From the NCBI GenBank assembly GCA_050084515.1, contig CM114273.1, forward strand, positions 4,712,001 through 4,776,000: a DNA stretch of 64,000 nt, read 5' to 3'. A program made the position numbers and the translations under genes. Under the pieces are notes generated by a model that saw nothing but the letters and a program-made list of their open reading frames with translations, made no database searches and had not been told where the DNA came from. This DNA is from Blasia pusilla (lineage: Eukaryota; Marchantiophyta; Marchantiopsida; Blasiales). This document shows, piece by piece, positions 21,656 to 32,479 of the stretch; within the stretch, counting starts at the first letter, position 1; each line of letters starts with the position of its first letter.

Positions 21656-22649
21656 TTGAGAGGGCATGTCAGTTGTTTTGCCTTTAGTATGAGAGACTTG
21701 GGTACGCTGAAGGGTCTCAGGATACGGATTGAGTTGGCTAGTGATACGCCCATCTTTCGTCGACCCTACAGGTATTCTGATATGGAGCGAGCCTTGATTC
21801 AGAGCAAGAGTCAGGACTTGTGGAGTTATCACATGGAGAGTATGCATCTGCCACAGTCATGTAGGCGAAGAAGGATATATATGGCAATTGGACGAATCGG
21901 CGGATGTGTGGAGATTACCGTCATATCAACCGACAGATGAGGTCAGATCGGTACGCCATGCCTACTCCTGAGGAGATCTTTGATCCGGTAGGGCATGCAA
22001 AGATCTTCAGTACTTTAGATCTCCGTGCTTGCTATCATCAGCTTCCTATCAGGTTGGAGGACAGGGAGAAGACAACATTATGGGGGATAGATCGGTTCGG
22101 GAGAGGCGGTTCTTACCATTTGGGTTGAAGAACGCGCCTGCAGAGTTTCAGAGAGTGATGGATAGGATTCTGGCTGGCTTGGATTTTGTACGATGTTACA
22201 TAGATGATATTCTTATCTTCAGTCCCACGGTTGAGGAGCATGACCGACACTTGGAGGAGGTGTTTCCCCGATTGCAATTACATGGACTGAAGTTATATCT
22301 AGGCAAGTGCAGATTCTTTCAGGAGCAGATTGAGTACTTGGGACACACCATATACCCGAGTGGGTTAGGCATTCAGCAGACGAAGGTAGAGGCTATTGCG
22401 CAAATTCCACGCCCTACAAATGTGAGTCGAGTCCGAGCATTTCTTGGACTGGCGAACTTCTATCGACGGTATGTCAAGGGTTTTAGTGCGATCGCAAAGT
22501 CTTTGACCTTATTGACAAGACTTGATCAGGTTTGGTTGTGGGGAGATGATCAGGAGCGAGCATTTCAAGAGCTCAAGGATAGGTTGACGTCCTCATCCAT
22601 TTTACAAAGACCGGTTAGGGATCGCCCATTCCAATTACATACGGATTGA
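21656..22649 (+). pseudogene. Ty3/gypsy reverse transcriptase
   Basis: RNA-dependent DNA polymerase of the element. Blocks in order are FSMRDLGTLKGLRIRIELAS with TPIFRRPYRYSDMER, CGDYRHINRQ with MPTPEEIFD, FSTLDLRACYHQLPI (palm Asp present), LPFGLKNAPAEFQRVMDRIL, and the catalytic box CYIDDILIFS with both Asp codons at 22203-22208. The thumb/connection follows: EYLGHTIYPSGLGI and LGLANFYRRYVKGFS. Three frames are used, with shifts near 21900 and 22100. It ends QLHTD followed by a TGA (22647-22649), probably a decayed Trp codon, before RNase H. The catalytic residues are intact even though the frame is not. Confidence 0.9.
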
Positions 22650-22985
22650 AGCATATTGGGTCTAGGAGCAGTGCTTACTCAGAGGGATGACGAGGAGAGG
22701 GAGTTTTTGTGGCTTATGCGAGCCGATTGAACAACATTGCAGAAGCGAGGTACAGCTCCTACGAGGGAGAGTGCTTGGCTGCAGTGTGGGCCGTGGCACA
22801 TTTCAGGTGCTATTTATTTGGCAACCCTTTCACATTTATCATTGATCATCAGCCGTTGAGGTGGTTGATGGAGTCTGAAAAGCTTACGCGAAAGCTTGCC
22901 AGGGGCTCTATTACTACATGAGTATAAGTTTGAGGTGGTTCACAGGCCAGGTCGGCTGAACCAGGATGCGGATGGGTTGAGTCGT
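22650..22985 (+). pseudogene. Ty3/gypsy RNase H
   Basis: LGLGAVLTQRDDEE, then in another frame VAYASRLNNIAEARYSSYEG with ECLAAVWAVAHFRCYLFG, then TFIIDHQPLRWLMESEKLTR (RNase H Asp in IDHQ), and after another shift YKFEVVHRPGRLNQDADGLS. This domain degrades the RNA strand during reverse transcription. Two frameshifts interrupt it. The RNase H fragment at 18755-19255 is a second copy. Confidence 0.85.
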
Positions 22986-24230
22986 AACCCATGTCCGAGT
23001 CAGAGAGACGACACAGGAGCTCGATGGCACAGAGAGAGTGATGAGGAGATGGTGCCCGGTTGGCATGCATCTGCCTATCTTTGTTGGTTGACTATGGCAG
23101 GTGAGCCACAGGTGATGACTCCAGTGGTGGGGTTGGATGATGAGTCAGCGATAGGTGGTCGTGATATCCATGACGACGTGGAGGTTGTGGAGTTCTTGCG
23201 CACTGGCGTCATAGCGAGTATAGTGAGTGTTAGAGAGCGGGATCGGATCCTATAGAGAGCCAGGAGGTTCAGGTGGGAGGGGACGCACATTTTGCGGGTA
23301 TGGGGAGATGGTAGGATACAAGTGGTACCTCATCCTTCTCAGCGAGCATGTGTAGTGCAACATGCCCATGAGGAGTTGGGACATTTTGGAGTAAAGCGTA
23401 CTTACAGCTCACTCCAGGTTCAGTATTGGTGGCGCGGCATGCATACTGGGGTACCGCAATTTGTGGCCAGATGTATGGTACATGACAGAGTGCGAGCATC
23501 CTTCAATGCTCCCACTCCACAGTTACATCCTTTTTCGATCATGGGTTTAGGTTATAGGTGGAGTTTAGACTTTGCAGGACCTTTGCCATTGACGGGGCGC
23601 CATCTTAGGTATGTATTGGTCATGGTGGAGCATTTCTCCAAGTGGATAGAGTTGGTGGCACTACCAAACAAGGCGAGCGAGGGAACAGCTTATGCGTTTC
23701 TAGATCGTGTGCTTAGTCACTTTGGTGCACCGGCAGAGGTGTTGACTGACCAGGGCACCGAGTTCAGGGGAGAGTTTCAGGCCTTGTGTGATCAGGCGTC
23801 GATAGATCACCACACCATGTCCATAGATCATCCTGAGGCGGATGGGTTGGCGGAGAGAGTGGTACAGACAGTGAAGAGAGGATTGCGCAAGTATGGCTTG
23901 CAGCGGGGACAGTTGAGGGAGTGGGACCTACAGTTGCTATGGTTGGCTATGGATTATCGCTTTAGTCGGCAGGCATCCTTGGCGTCATTTTCACCGTACT
24001 TTTTGTTCTTTGGGAGAGAGCCACATTTACCTAAAGCGATTCGACGTGACATGGTGGAGGTGTTAGATCTTGATGATCCAGATATTTGGGTATAAGCATG
24101 TTCTCATAGGGCAAAGTTTTTTGTAGAGTTATGCCTATGGCCTTTGAGAACTTAGCTATTGCCCAGCATAGAGATACATTCGTGGAGGAGGTTATCGTCC
24201 AAGGATTAGGAGGTTTCATCCTGGAGATTA
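22986..24230 (+). pseudogene. Ty3/gypsy integrase
   Basis: The N-terminal zinc-binding domain starts HEELGHFGVKRTY (His codons at 23367 and 23382) and continues to RCMVHDRVRA. The first Cys is present (23472), but the second is His (23481-23483), so the HHCC site is damaged. The catalytic D,D-35-E core is complete: SLDFAGPL (Asp 23568), VLTDQGTEF (Asp 23748) and DHPEADGLAERVVQ (Glu 23853). The frame is open from 23292 to a stop at 24095, and decayed sequence follows to 24230. Integrase inserts the cDNA into chromosomes. Confidence 0.9.
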
Positions 24231-24515
24231 CGTGTATTTACAGCAGGCGGCACCCACGATGCTAGATGTCACTGCAGGGCGCACAATCCTACGTGTGCGT
24301 GAGGTATTACCGACCGGAGTCCTCATGTTGGAGGAACGCAATGGTATGGTTTGGAAGGATCATGTGCGCAATTGTGCACCATGTCATCTTTCGAACGTAG
24401 ATGGGACAGTGGATCCAAGCTTGGTAGTTGTACCCGCATGCATATGTCATGTCTGACCCCCCCTCTTGATGTGGTTCCCACGGGACGATGGATGTGTGCG
24501 AGATGTGTATAGGGT
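24231..24515 (+). pseudogene. Integrase C-terminal module with PHD-finger remnant
   Basis: YLQQAAPTMLDVTAGRTILR and VWKDHVRNCAPCHLSNVDGT form the conserved C-terminal module. After the frame change near 24450 the sequence reads CHVCLTPPLDVVPTGRWMCARC (24447-24510). This is the ending of a PHD-type zinc finger (His-Cys, then PPL-x2-VP-x-G-x-W-x-C-x2-C). The N-terminal Cys pairs of the finger are missing, apparently deleted between VVPA and CHVC. PHD fingers commonly read histone tails, so the ancestor may have used this module to choose insertion sites; that role is inferred. Confidence 0.7.
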
Positions 24516-24576
24516 AGTAGGTCATGTCAGAGACATGTGATATTTCTATCTGGAGTTGGGGGGATCCAACTGCCAG

Positions 24577-24589
24577 CTAGGGGGGGCTG
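24577..24589 (+). promoter_or_regulatory. Polypurine tract
   Basis: CTAGGGGGGGC near 24578-24588 is the expected plus-strand primer site just 5' of a 3' LTR. Here it is followed by LTR-end sequence (24590) and not by the LTR start (24729). Confidence 0.65.
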
Positions 24590-24726
24590 TTGTGTGATCT
24601 TCATGTATATGTATGAGTTGATTTTTGTACATGTGTGGATCGACCCGTGTGTGGGGAAGATCGGTGTTGTGTGGTGTAGATGTGACCAGCGATGTACGTT
24701 GTGCAGCGATATGTATGCACACGACA
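24590..24726 (+). repeat. Extra copy of the terminal 137 bp of the LTR
   Basis: Near-identical to 25208-25346 (TGTTGTGTGATC ... CACGACA), with only a handful of differences. It sits between the polypurine tract and the LTR start. Judged against a TATA box at about 25011, this terminal part of the LTR probably corresponds to U5. Confidence 0.85.
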
Positions 24727-24728
24727 AC

Positions 24729-25346
24729 TGTCACATCTGAGTAGCCGATAGGTCGAGATCTATCGTGGATAGGGCGTATGAGCCAGCGGACTATTTTGAG
24801 TGTAACTTTGTCCCACGGTCTCGGATGAGGTTGAGAATAGGTCCATTGTGTCAGCAACGTTGTTTTTGATAACTTTCATGTTGAGGTCTTTTAAAGTCGG
24901 GTGACTTGTTGACCAGGTCACCCGCCCCTGGTAACTTGTGCGCGCAAGTTACCAAAGGGAGGGCTATTTTTAGGGGAAGAGCCTTTTGGCTCTTTCCAAC
25001 CTTATATAAGAGAGGAAGGTGGCTTTCCTAAGCCATCTTTCTCAAGTTGGCCCGTTGGAGCACCTCCCTTGTATGTGTGTGAGTTAGGACTAGGGTGTTA
25101 GTGTCTGGATTCCTTGATAGCACAAGGTGGACGAGGCTCGATATGCCGATGTAGATTGGGGAGTGGAGTTTTAGGCCGGGTATGCCGTTTTTACTACTCT
25201 TTATTTTTGTTGTGTGATCTCCATGTATATGTATGAGTTGATTTTTGTACATGTGTGGATCGACCCGTGTGTGGGGAAGATCGGTGTTGTGTGGTGTAGA
25301 TGTGACCAGCGATGTATGTTGTGTAGCGATATGTATGCGCACGACA
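24729..25346 (+). repeat. 3' LTR of the methyltransferase-bearing gypsy element
   Basis: It begins TGTCACATC and ends ACGACA, the canonical TG...CA ends. Both boundaries are supported by the minus-strand solo LTR at 31694-32139, which has the same termini. Length is 618 bp. It contains a TATA-like CTTATATAAGAG at about 25010-25021, and a downstream region that probably forms R and U5. Confidence 0.75.
25010..25021 (+). promoter_or_regulatory. LTR TATA box
   Basis: CCTTATATAAGAG within the LTR, roughly 280 bp from its U3 start, is the best TATA candidate. Transcription would start about 30 bp downstream. Confidence 0.5.
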
Positions 25347-25579
25347 TGGGAGAACGTCCTTTCGTTTTACAACCTCCTTTTTTCTCATCCTCCTAAAAAA
25401 TTGCTCTATCAAAATTAAATTTAAATGCTATTTAAAGATTGAATAAAAAGTAATTTAAATCAAACTTAGACTAGTTAAATTTATTCCCAAGTACACATGT
25501 GAATATTTCATCAAAAATCTACATGCTAATAGGAGGATTGATTGGATTATACATGCTTTAAGATGTATCTTAAAATACA

Positions 25580-25750
25580 CTAGTATTCCGCCCGCCCGCT
25601 ACGCGGGTGAAAAAAATGGTAAGCTTAGCACTTAATTAATCGCATCTTTGGGCCCTTGAACACGAGTCAACACGGGAAAGATTAAAAAAGTCTACGTGTC
25701 GAAACGAGAGGAAGAGTTTTCCTAACTCCGTCCCCTCTTATTAACATAGA
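25580..25750 (-). mobile_element. Mini-Helitron (171 bp)
   Basis: On the minus strand the element starts TCTATGTTAATAAG (from 25750) and ends with a GC hairpin (CCCGC-GTA-GCGGG) followed by CTAG (25580-25583). It sits between a host A and T. A TC start, a 3' hairpin about 10-15 nt before CTRR and insertion between A and T are the defining Helitron features. It encodes nothing. Related copies are at 34880-35042, 44730-44910 and 49905-50072. Confidence 0.75.
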
Positions 25751-27480
25751 TTAGCAACCCATTTTACCGTTGAAAATTTGGCTTCATGTTACTTACAAAA
25801 GCCTCTCTTAGGGGTACCTTGATAGTGTGTTGAATGGCCATAAATAATCGTCTATAGGTGTTTACATTTAAATGCCTTAAGAAATAAAAACATCCTCAAA
25901 ACGAAAGGAAATCAGAATGGTAATAAGTCATTATAGTGAATCTATCATTATTTTCTCAGTTAAATTAAAGGCTGAAATAAATAAAATCATCAAATAAAAC
26001 AAAATGACAACGCCTAGCGCCGTAGTATTTATTACGGTGTTAGTTGAAAGTAGTAACTCGTGAAACAAACAAATAAATAAGTTAACGAATACATTATTAT
26101 TATTATTTCTCCTCTCGTACAAAGCCCGTTGAGGACAAAATGAGTTTCCATATTAATCGAAATGAAAATAAGACAATTAATTCTATTCTTTCTCTTTCCA
26201 TTTCTTTATTACACCGTCCCTCGCAAATGAGTCTGAGAGAAATATTCCTCCAATAAAATTTAATGACCATAATAATAACCATATTTCTTATAAAATATTA
26301 AGACAACACTTTTAAGAGAAAATCGATGTATTACGAGAAAGTAATTTGACCAAAATATTAAGATGATTAGAATTCTCAAGAGAAAGAGCTGACAAAGATT
26401 CTTAGCTCTTACGAATGTACTTAGCTTAATTAACAAGCACTAACTGCAATGCATTATTTCCTAATACCACACGTAATCCTCGAAATTAGGAAACTATCCC
26501 AACAATGGAAAAAGATTATCATTGCACTATCGAATTCGAATCATTCGACCGTTTAGTCCATTTAATATCTCCTCATTATACGCATTTTGGGTGTAAATTA
26601 GTAATTACACCCAAAATGCTCCCATTGGCCCCGTCTAAGACTTAATACACCCCACAACTCGAGTTCTGGTTTAAGTAGAGTGGTCGTTTTTCGTCCGGTA
26701 CTATTTGTTGGGGTTGATGGTTTTATTTATTTTAGATGTTTAACCCAAGAGAGTTGGGTGGGAAGACGAATGTAAAATTTAAACGGGTTTATGGCATGGA
26801 CCACTAGAGTTGTGGGCATATTTTTAAATCCTTGTATTTTTTGAAGATTTTTTTTTATGAATCATTAGGGAAAGTGTGATTGAAGGTGTCGCCATTTCAG
26901 AAACACTCTTCAAATTATCATATAGATTTTCGGAAAAGTCATGCAGATTGTGCATACTTTTCTGAAATGGCTCGAGCATGGATGAGGAACGTGCATAGGT
27001 GCTTGTGGGAAGTTTACTAGTAGGAAAAAATAGCATACCAAATAGACAAAATAATAACACATTTATTATTTTTATGTTGAAATGCAATTTGATACAATGG
27101 TGGGTGTAAAACTTTGGGGAGTGAAAGTGATGAAGTTTGAATTTCAAAAGAGAGGGAAAGTGATCAAAAATAATTATTTGATACATTCCAAGAAGTGGAG
27201 GAGTGGAAATTATTTTTAGTGAATAATAGGGTTTTTATTACCACGCTGCTCTTTTAATAAGGAGACCTAAGAGTGGATGAATGAATATGGTGTTCATGCA
27301 TTGTTCTATATCCTCAATAAGATGATATACATAAGAATACGGAATAGCATCGTAGAGTTCAACCTCTACTCAACCTTGCTTTTCCTCGGAGCCCTCTCGA
27401 CTTTCAGCTTTGCAAGCGAAGTCTTGAGTTCCTTCTCAAAGGCTCAACTGGTTGCGCGTTCTGACGGTAAAAGAAAAGCC
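25751..27480. other. AT-rich stretch without a supported gene
   Basis: No recognised coding region. A perfect short inverted repeat (CATTTTGGGTGTAA arms) lies at 26582-26619. The minus frame 26824-27186 (120 codons) has a hydrophobic stretch but no domain that I recognise and is probably fortuitous. Confidence 0.4.
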
Positions 27481-28270
27481 GCCAAATGCTAATTGGGCCG
27501 AGTCTCCCCAATTGCATATCGCCTTCCTAGGAAGCTTTTTCCCCAAGTCTTGACCAATATCCCTAAGTTGATTGCATGTATCATAGAGCATCGATCAGTC
27601 CCCAAAGGTACGTCCCAAACGGTGTCTTGGCTCAAACCTGAAACACGCATCACATTCACTTTCTTGTTCATGGACTTGAGCACTTAGGGAGGGATAGTAT
27701 TCCCCACCCTATAGATACTTATGGGATTCTCCATGGGAATCCTACCTTCCCTATTTTCCTCCTTGAGCCCTTGATTTTGGCCCGCAACCCAAACGTGATT
27801 TGGGACTGATGGAACCCTGTTTGATAAGGTACCCCTCAAGATGTCTTGACAAAAGCTTATTGTGGACATGCCTTTCGTATGTCTCATGGATATCGCTCGT
27901 CTAAACTCCTTTAGTAGGACATTTTCTTTTTTTTCTTTTTTCTTCCATCTTATTTTGTGACTAGTCTTATGGCGTCTCTCTTGTCTTGACTACTAACGTG
28001 TTCCTCACTTCTTGCCCTTGATTTAAAGCTTGGATTTAGCTCTCACCTTGCTTACCTTGTTTTTATCCCCATGAGTAGGTGTGCCGCTCTCTTGGCTAAG
28101 GCTAGTCTCGAGGCTTGTGCGAGTCTTACCTAGCGTTCGTCTCCTGGCCGATTCTACCACCGTTCCTAGTCTTACGACTACCTAGTCTAGCTTCCTACTT
28201 TGATGGGTCATACCAAAGTCTTTCCTACTTGGACCTTCGATCATGAATTGCTTCTCAAGTTCCCCGCTAG
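27480..28270 (-). repeat. Dispersed repeat 'family A', minus-strand copy
   Basis: Its reverse complement parallels 40920-41700. Shared blocks include the CTAAGGTGAGA/GATAAAAACAAGG-type segment, CAAGGGCAAGAAG, TAGTCAAGA, a CCCATGGAGAA/CCCATAGAGAA segment and GCTCAAG(T/C)CCATGAA, in the same order. It is diverged and non-coding as seen. The plus copy ends at a polypurine/TGTTGTG junction (42240), which suggests an LTR element. Confidence 0.5.
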
Positions 28271-28438
28271 CATGGGCGCCATTTAGGATTTTCTCTCATA
28301 TAAAATACAATAAATCATAATGATGTGGTGATTTGTGAGTGATTCTAAAAATTGCATTCTTATAAGATCTTAGATACTTCCTCTTGACTTTGTGTAATAT
28401 AAAAATATCAAATATAATTTCTTAGGAAGGGCTAGAAG

Positions 28439-28757
28439 CATGGTTGAACAAAATGGAGAATTTTGTACATGGGACAGACAAGTACAAACGTATTTACACA
28501 CATAGATTGCAAGAGATGGGGCCCAAACTCATAATTCATGATGGAAGACACCGTAAGGGGGAGTGGGGCAATAAGGGGGAGGAAGTGGAGGTGGAGGGAG
28601 GAAGAAAAAAGAAAGTATGAAACACAAAGGCAAGCAAGGGAGATGAGAAAAAAGAGAAAGGTGAGGCCTACTTGGACAAGTCTTTCCATAAGACAAACGT
28701 AAGTCAACACACAAGGATATGTCCGGGGAAAATGGACTTTCTCCACATGCAACCTTG
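28439..28757 (+). mobile_element. Non-autonomous hAT-like MITE with 8-bp target duplication
   Basis: A 319-bp copy with termini CATGGTTG... and ...TGCAACCTTG, flanked on both sides by a perfect GCTAGAAG (28431-28438 and 28758-28765). The interior matches the copy at 2280-2610, including the GGATTGCAAGAGATGGGGCC-like block and the GGAGG tracts. It independently confirms the element ends and the 8-bp duplication. Confidence 0.88.
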
Positions 28758-28765
28758 GCTAGAAG

Positions 28766-31690
28766 GGATGATGTGTAGATGCCTTTTGAGGTATCAAAGA
28801 GGTTGGATGTCGAGTGAAGTTGCACATTATAGCCAACCACACAAAGGATATCATTTCCCCTTGTCATTCAAATAGAGTTAGGGGAGTTCAATAAGAGGTT
28901 TGATCTAATTTTTTCTGTAAGTTTCAGAAGCTCCTCATTAAATATATTTCAAATAGCAACCAATTTCCCAAGTTAAGGATCTCATCAACAAGTTTTTGGT
29001 TTGGGCTAGGAGGGAGAATTTAATTGTAGACTCTAATGTTTTACAAATATTGTATCAATAGACAAGGAGGCAAAATTCAAAGTAGGAGAATATTAGGAGA
29101 AGAAATTTTGGTTAAAATGATGAAAGCAAATTTATTTTACAAATTTAGAGATACTAGTTGGAAAAGGGGAGGGTTGTTCCTTTCTTCCAAATTAAAAAGG
29201 TAGAATGCACAAATTTTTTTCCAATGAGGTGGTTTAAAGTCAATTTTTTCATAAGAAATTTCAAGGTTTTCATAATATTTACTACTACTTAAGTTAGCCT
29301 CTTGCATGTTAATGTTTACAATTTTATCCAAAGTATTCACATATGAGTTCTTAAATTAAAACATCTTCATGTCAAATTTCTTTCGATGAAAATATTAAAC
29401 TCAAAATATATAGCCTTGAAATTGCATGGCCACCTTTGGTGGTTAGACGTATCTCTAGAAACTAACCCAAAAAATAATTGACTCTTTAATTTCATTCATA
29501 CGTATTTCTTTATGGTATTTTATTTCTATCCCTTTGACTTGTACCTGGCTTCGACATTAAATTTATACTTTGCAATAGATCCAAAATTATATAACCCAAC
29601 CATCAATAAAGGACTCTAGAGTCCTTGCAAAGCCATGAAACTCAATATTTACAAGATTGTGATATTGCTTTCATTAGATATTTAAAGAAGTGCAAAGGAA
29701 GTTCACTGTTTCACAATTGTCTTTGAAGAGTAACCTTTAAATAAATAGATTATGTGCATCTATTTCATTTTAACATGATCTTAGTTAGTGTGTGCATCTA
29801 TGCTTGGATAAGGAAGTTTGATGCACTTTCAAATTGAGCAACTAATGTGTATAATACTAGGATTAAAAGCAAGAAACCTTAAAAATAACTAAAGAATGGC
29901 AAGCATTTGACAATGCCCCCTTTAAAGTACCCAAAGTTAGTTCTATGTTTTGCTATGTAGTAGTCGCAAAACTTTTCCCTTTGAAAAAAATAAATCTCGT
30001 TTCCTATATTTGTATTTTCTTTTCAATCCTCGTGTTATCTCAACTTTTCCTGCATATTTAATTATAATAATTTGTTCTTCCAAAATTAAGTTGCTTTGTT
30101 TGACCAAGATTTATCCCTCCATATATGGGAGAAGCAACTAAATGTACTCCTAAAATGCGCACATGGTACGTTCTAAAGTTCATTTCATTCCAAATAAATT
30201 TATTCTACTGAAACTTCTGCAATTATATTAAAATACGGAACAAGGAAAGATAGTTCATTTGTCAACATGCCTTCGAATTTTCTCTCCTAAATATTCTCAT
30301 AATCATTCATAAGTCAGCTCCAACTACTTATTCTTTGAATGAATCCTTTCTTTAAATTATTTAAATAATATTTCTTTAAATTATTTAAATAATATTATAT
30401 ACTGTGAACGCATTAACTTTCACTTCATTCATATTTTGGAATTTTGGGTTCGGGTTTTGTATCTTAGTGCATTACTTTTTAATTCGCGGAGAGCTTTTCT
30501 ATAAGTCTCATTAAATAACCACATTTTATGACCCTAAAGGGAAGTATTTAACGTATTCCATGCGCTAATTTAGTCTAGCCCAGATTTGTCACAAAAGACA
30601 AACAGATCGGATCTTCATAGGTCGTGCGCGTTTTTCCTAATTAGGATGATTTTGTTTTATTTTATTCAATAAAACTTTTATTCTAAATTACTAACGTCAT
30701 AATGACATGTACCTTTATAGGTTTTATCTCCTTCCAGATACGAGTCAATTAGGGTTGGGACGGCTAAGTTCAGAAAATTCTTTCATATTTTTGCTTAAAA
30801 AAAAGAGGAACAAGGGAAGTTAATCTCCTTTGGACTATTATTTCCGTCCTTGTGGGGGTGACCAACGGGATGGTTTCTCTTTAATTATCCAAAATTTAAC
30901 TGGAAGCCAGAGAATGTAAACTACTAGGTTTGATCTTTTTTAATCAAATAATTCCTCAAACTAATTTAGATTAGAAAAATCTGGGAAAAAATTAAGGAGA
31001 TGTGAGTTCATAGATGAATTTTGACTTTTGGAAATGAGGATATTTAATGTCCATAGAGTATCTTATGTTGTTTAACTCTCCATGTCGACAAAATACCATA
31101 CATTGACTTTATTTAAGTAGATGAGTTTTCTTCTTATTGTTAGGGTGTCCATGATCATCACCATGACGAGTACAACTTACTTATAATAATATGAGGAAAT
31201 ATGATCTTGATTTTATATTCTTACCAATGATTGGTATGTGATTTTAGATGAGCATAAATTATTTGGAATGTCTTAAAGCATATGGGCTTACAAGGAAAAT
31301 CTCCACATGAATTTGTTCTTTTTTATAACTTTGAAAATACAAACACTAGGAGCTTATAAGGTTTTTCATGTTTGTATGAGGAAGGAGAATACTCTTGCCC
31401 TATATAACTTCGACATATTTTAGTTTGATGGGAAATTGTGCACAATGGAAAAGGGACATACGATTGTGTTACGTTAAAACCTCGTTGAATTTTTTCAAAA
31501 CCTCGTTAATATTTCTTAGGGATTCATTTACTAATACATTGTTGGGCTTCTCAAAGCCGTACCATATGGAGCTACCATAAGCCTTGTAGTGGCCGCTTAG
31601 GACAACTTGTTGTAAGCGAAACTATTGGTCTTGGAGGATACATGTTTCAAAAATCTTATGAGCTCAACAATATCAATATGAGAGGTTCGA
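28766..31690. other. AT-rich stretch without a supported gene
   Basis: No recognised coding sequence. A short exact tandem duplication of a TTTCTTTAAATTATTTAAAT-type unit (about 25 bp) lies at 30348-30397. Probably ancient repeat debris. Confidence 0.4.
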
Positions 31691-31693
31691 AGT

Positions 31694-32139
31694 TGTCGTA
31701 CGCATACACATTACTACACAAGGCACATCGCTGGTCACATCTACACACCACACAGCACCAATCTTCCCCAACATATGGGTAGATCCACACATAGATGAAA
31801 CATGCTCATGCATTTACATTGGGACCCCACAACAAAATCAAGAGTACTAAAAACGGCTCGCCCGGTCTAAAACTCCACTCATGAATCTACATCGAAAAAA
31901 TAGCCCTATCAACGGTAATTTGTGTGCATAGTTTATCGGATGATCGTTGACTCGGTTAACGAGTCACTTGGCGAACTAAAACAAAAATAGGGAAATTGCC
32001 ATAAACAACGTTTCTGACACAACGGACATATCACCAACCTCATCCGACATCTCGGGACGAAGTTATACCCAAAAAACTCGTTGAATCTCTATGTCGTCAA
32101 CGTGATAGAACTCTACCTACATCAAAATAAGATGTGACA
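31694..32139 (-). mobile_element. Solo LTR of the methyltransferase-bearing gypsy family
   Basis: On the minus strand it runs TGTCACATC ... GTACGACA, aligning along its length with 24729-25346, including GTATAACTTCGTCCC, GGTTG(G/A) and the GGAGTTTTAGACCGGG block. It is 446 bp long, so internal deletions have occurred. AAGT flanks it directly on both sides (31690-31693 and 32140-32143), consistent with a short target-site duplication. It fixes the LTR boundaries of the family. Confidence 0.75.
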
Positions 32140-32235
32140 AAGTAGCAAGGTCTATTAAGAAAATTACCAAGGTGGATCAAAGATGATACATGAATGCATC
32201 CATCAATGATCTATTATTTAAATTCATCTTCATGC

Positions 32236-32470
32236 CATGGTTGCAAAGAAATGGACAAGTCCCTCCATGGCATGCCAACAACACAAATATGAATACTATT
32301 GAATAGAGTCAATGGACATTATTATGGACTTTCCTTTGCCAACCCATAAATTTTTCCATCCTTATCCCAAATTTTAATAATTGAAATGGGCTTGTCCTCC
32401 CATGCAATGGACTTAAGTCCACGAACTCAATCAAGTCCATGGATATAAACTTTGTATGTATTCAACTTTA
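32236..32470 (+). mobile_element. Diverged hAT-like MITE with 8-bp target duplication
   Basis: A 235-bp diverged, shortened copy. The left end is CATGGTTGCAAAGAAATGGA; the right end is degraded to TTCAACTTTA. A perfect CTTCATGC flanks both sides (32228-32235 and 32471-32478). The interior keeps the TGGACAAGTCC and AAGTCCATGGATAT blocks. Confidence 0.75.
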
Positions 32471-32479
32471 CTTCATGCC

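Larger units (their letters stand above)
18755..25346 (+). mobile_element. Ty3/gypsy retrotransposon carrying a DNA methyltransferase, 5'-truncated and decayed
   Basis: A composite plus-strand element. A stray RNase H fragment (18755-19255) is joined to the protease region (19256-19790). Then come a linker (19795-20313), a C5 cytosine methyltransferase (20325-21275), a further linker (to ~21655), reverse transcriptase (21656-22640), RNase H (22640-22985), integrase (23292-24095 and beyond), the integrase C-terminus (24232-24435) and a PHD-finger remnant. A purine tract and LTR sequence end the element at 25346. The RT-RNase H-integrase order is diagnostic of Ty3/gypsy. There is no 5' LTR, primer-binding site or gag. 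At least six frame changes and several stops occur, so this copy is inactive. Related fragments lie at 5353-5990, 7755-8075 and 31694-32139. Confidence 0.9.

Noticed and set aside
26582-26619. Perfect short palindrome (CATTTTGGGTGTAA arms)
   Set aside because: As a stand-alone element it is too short, with no terminal repeats or duplication; noted only within the intergenic description.
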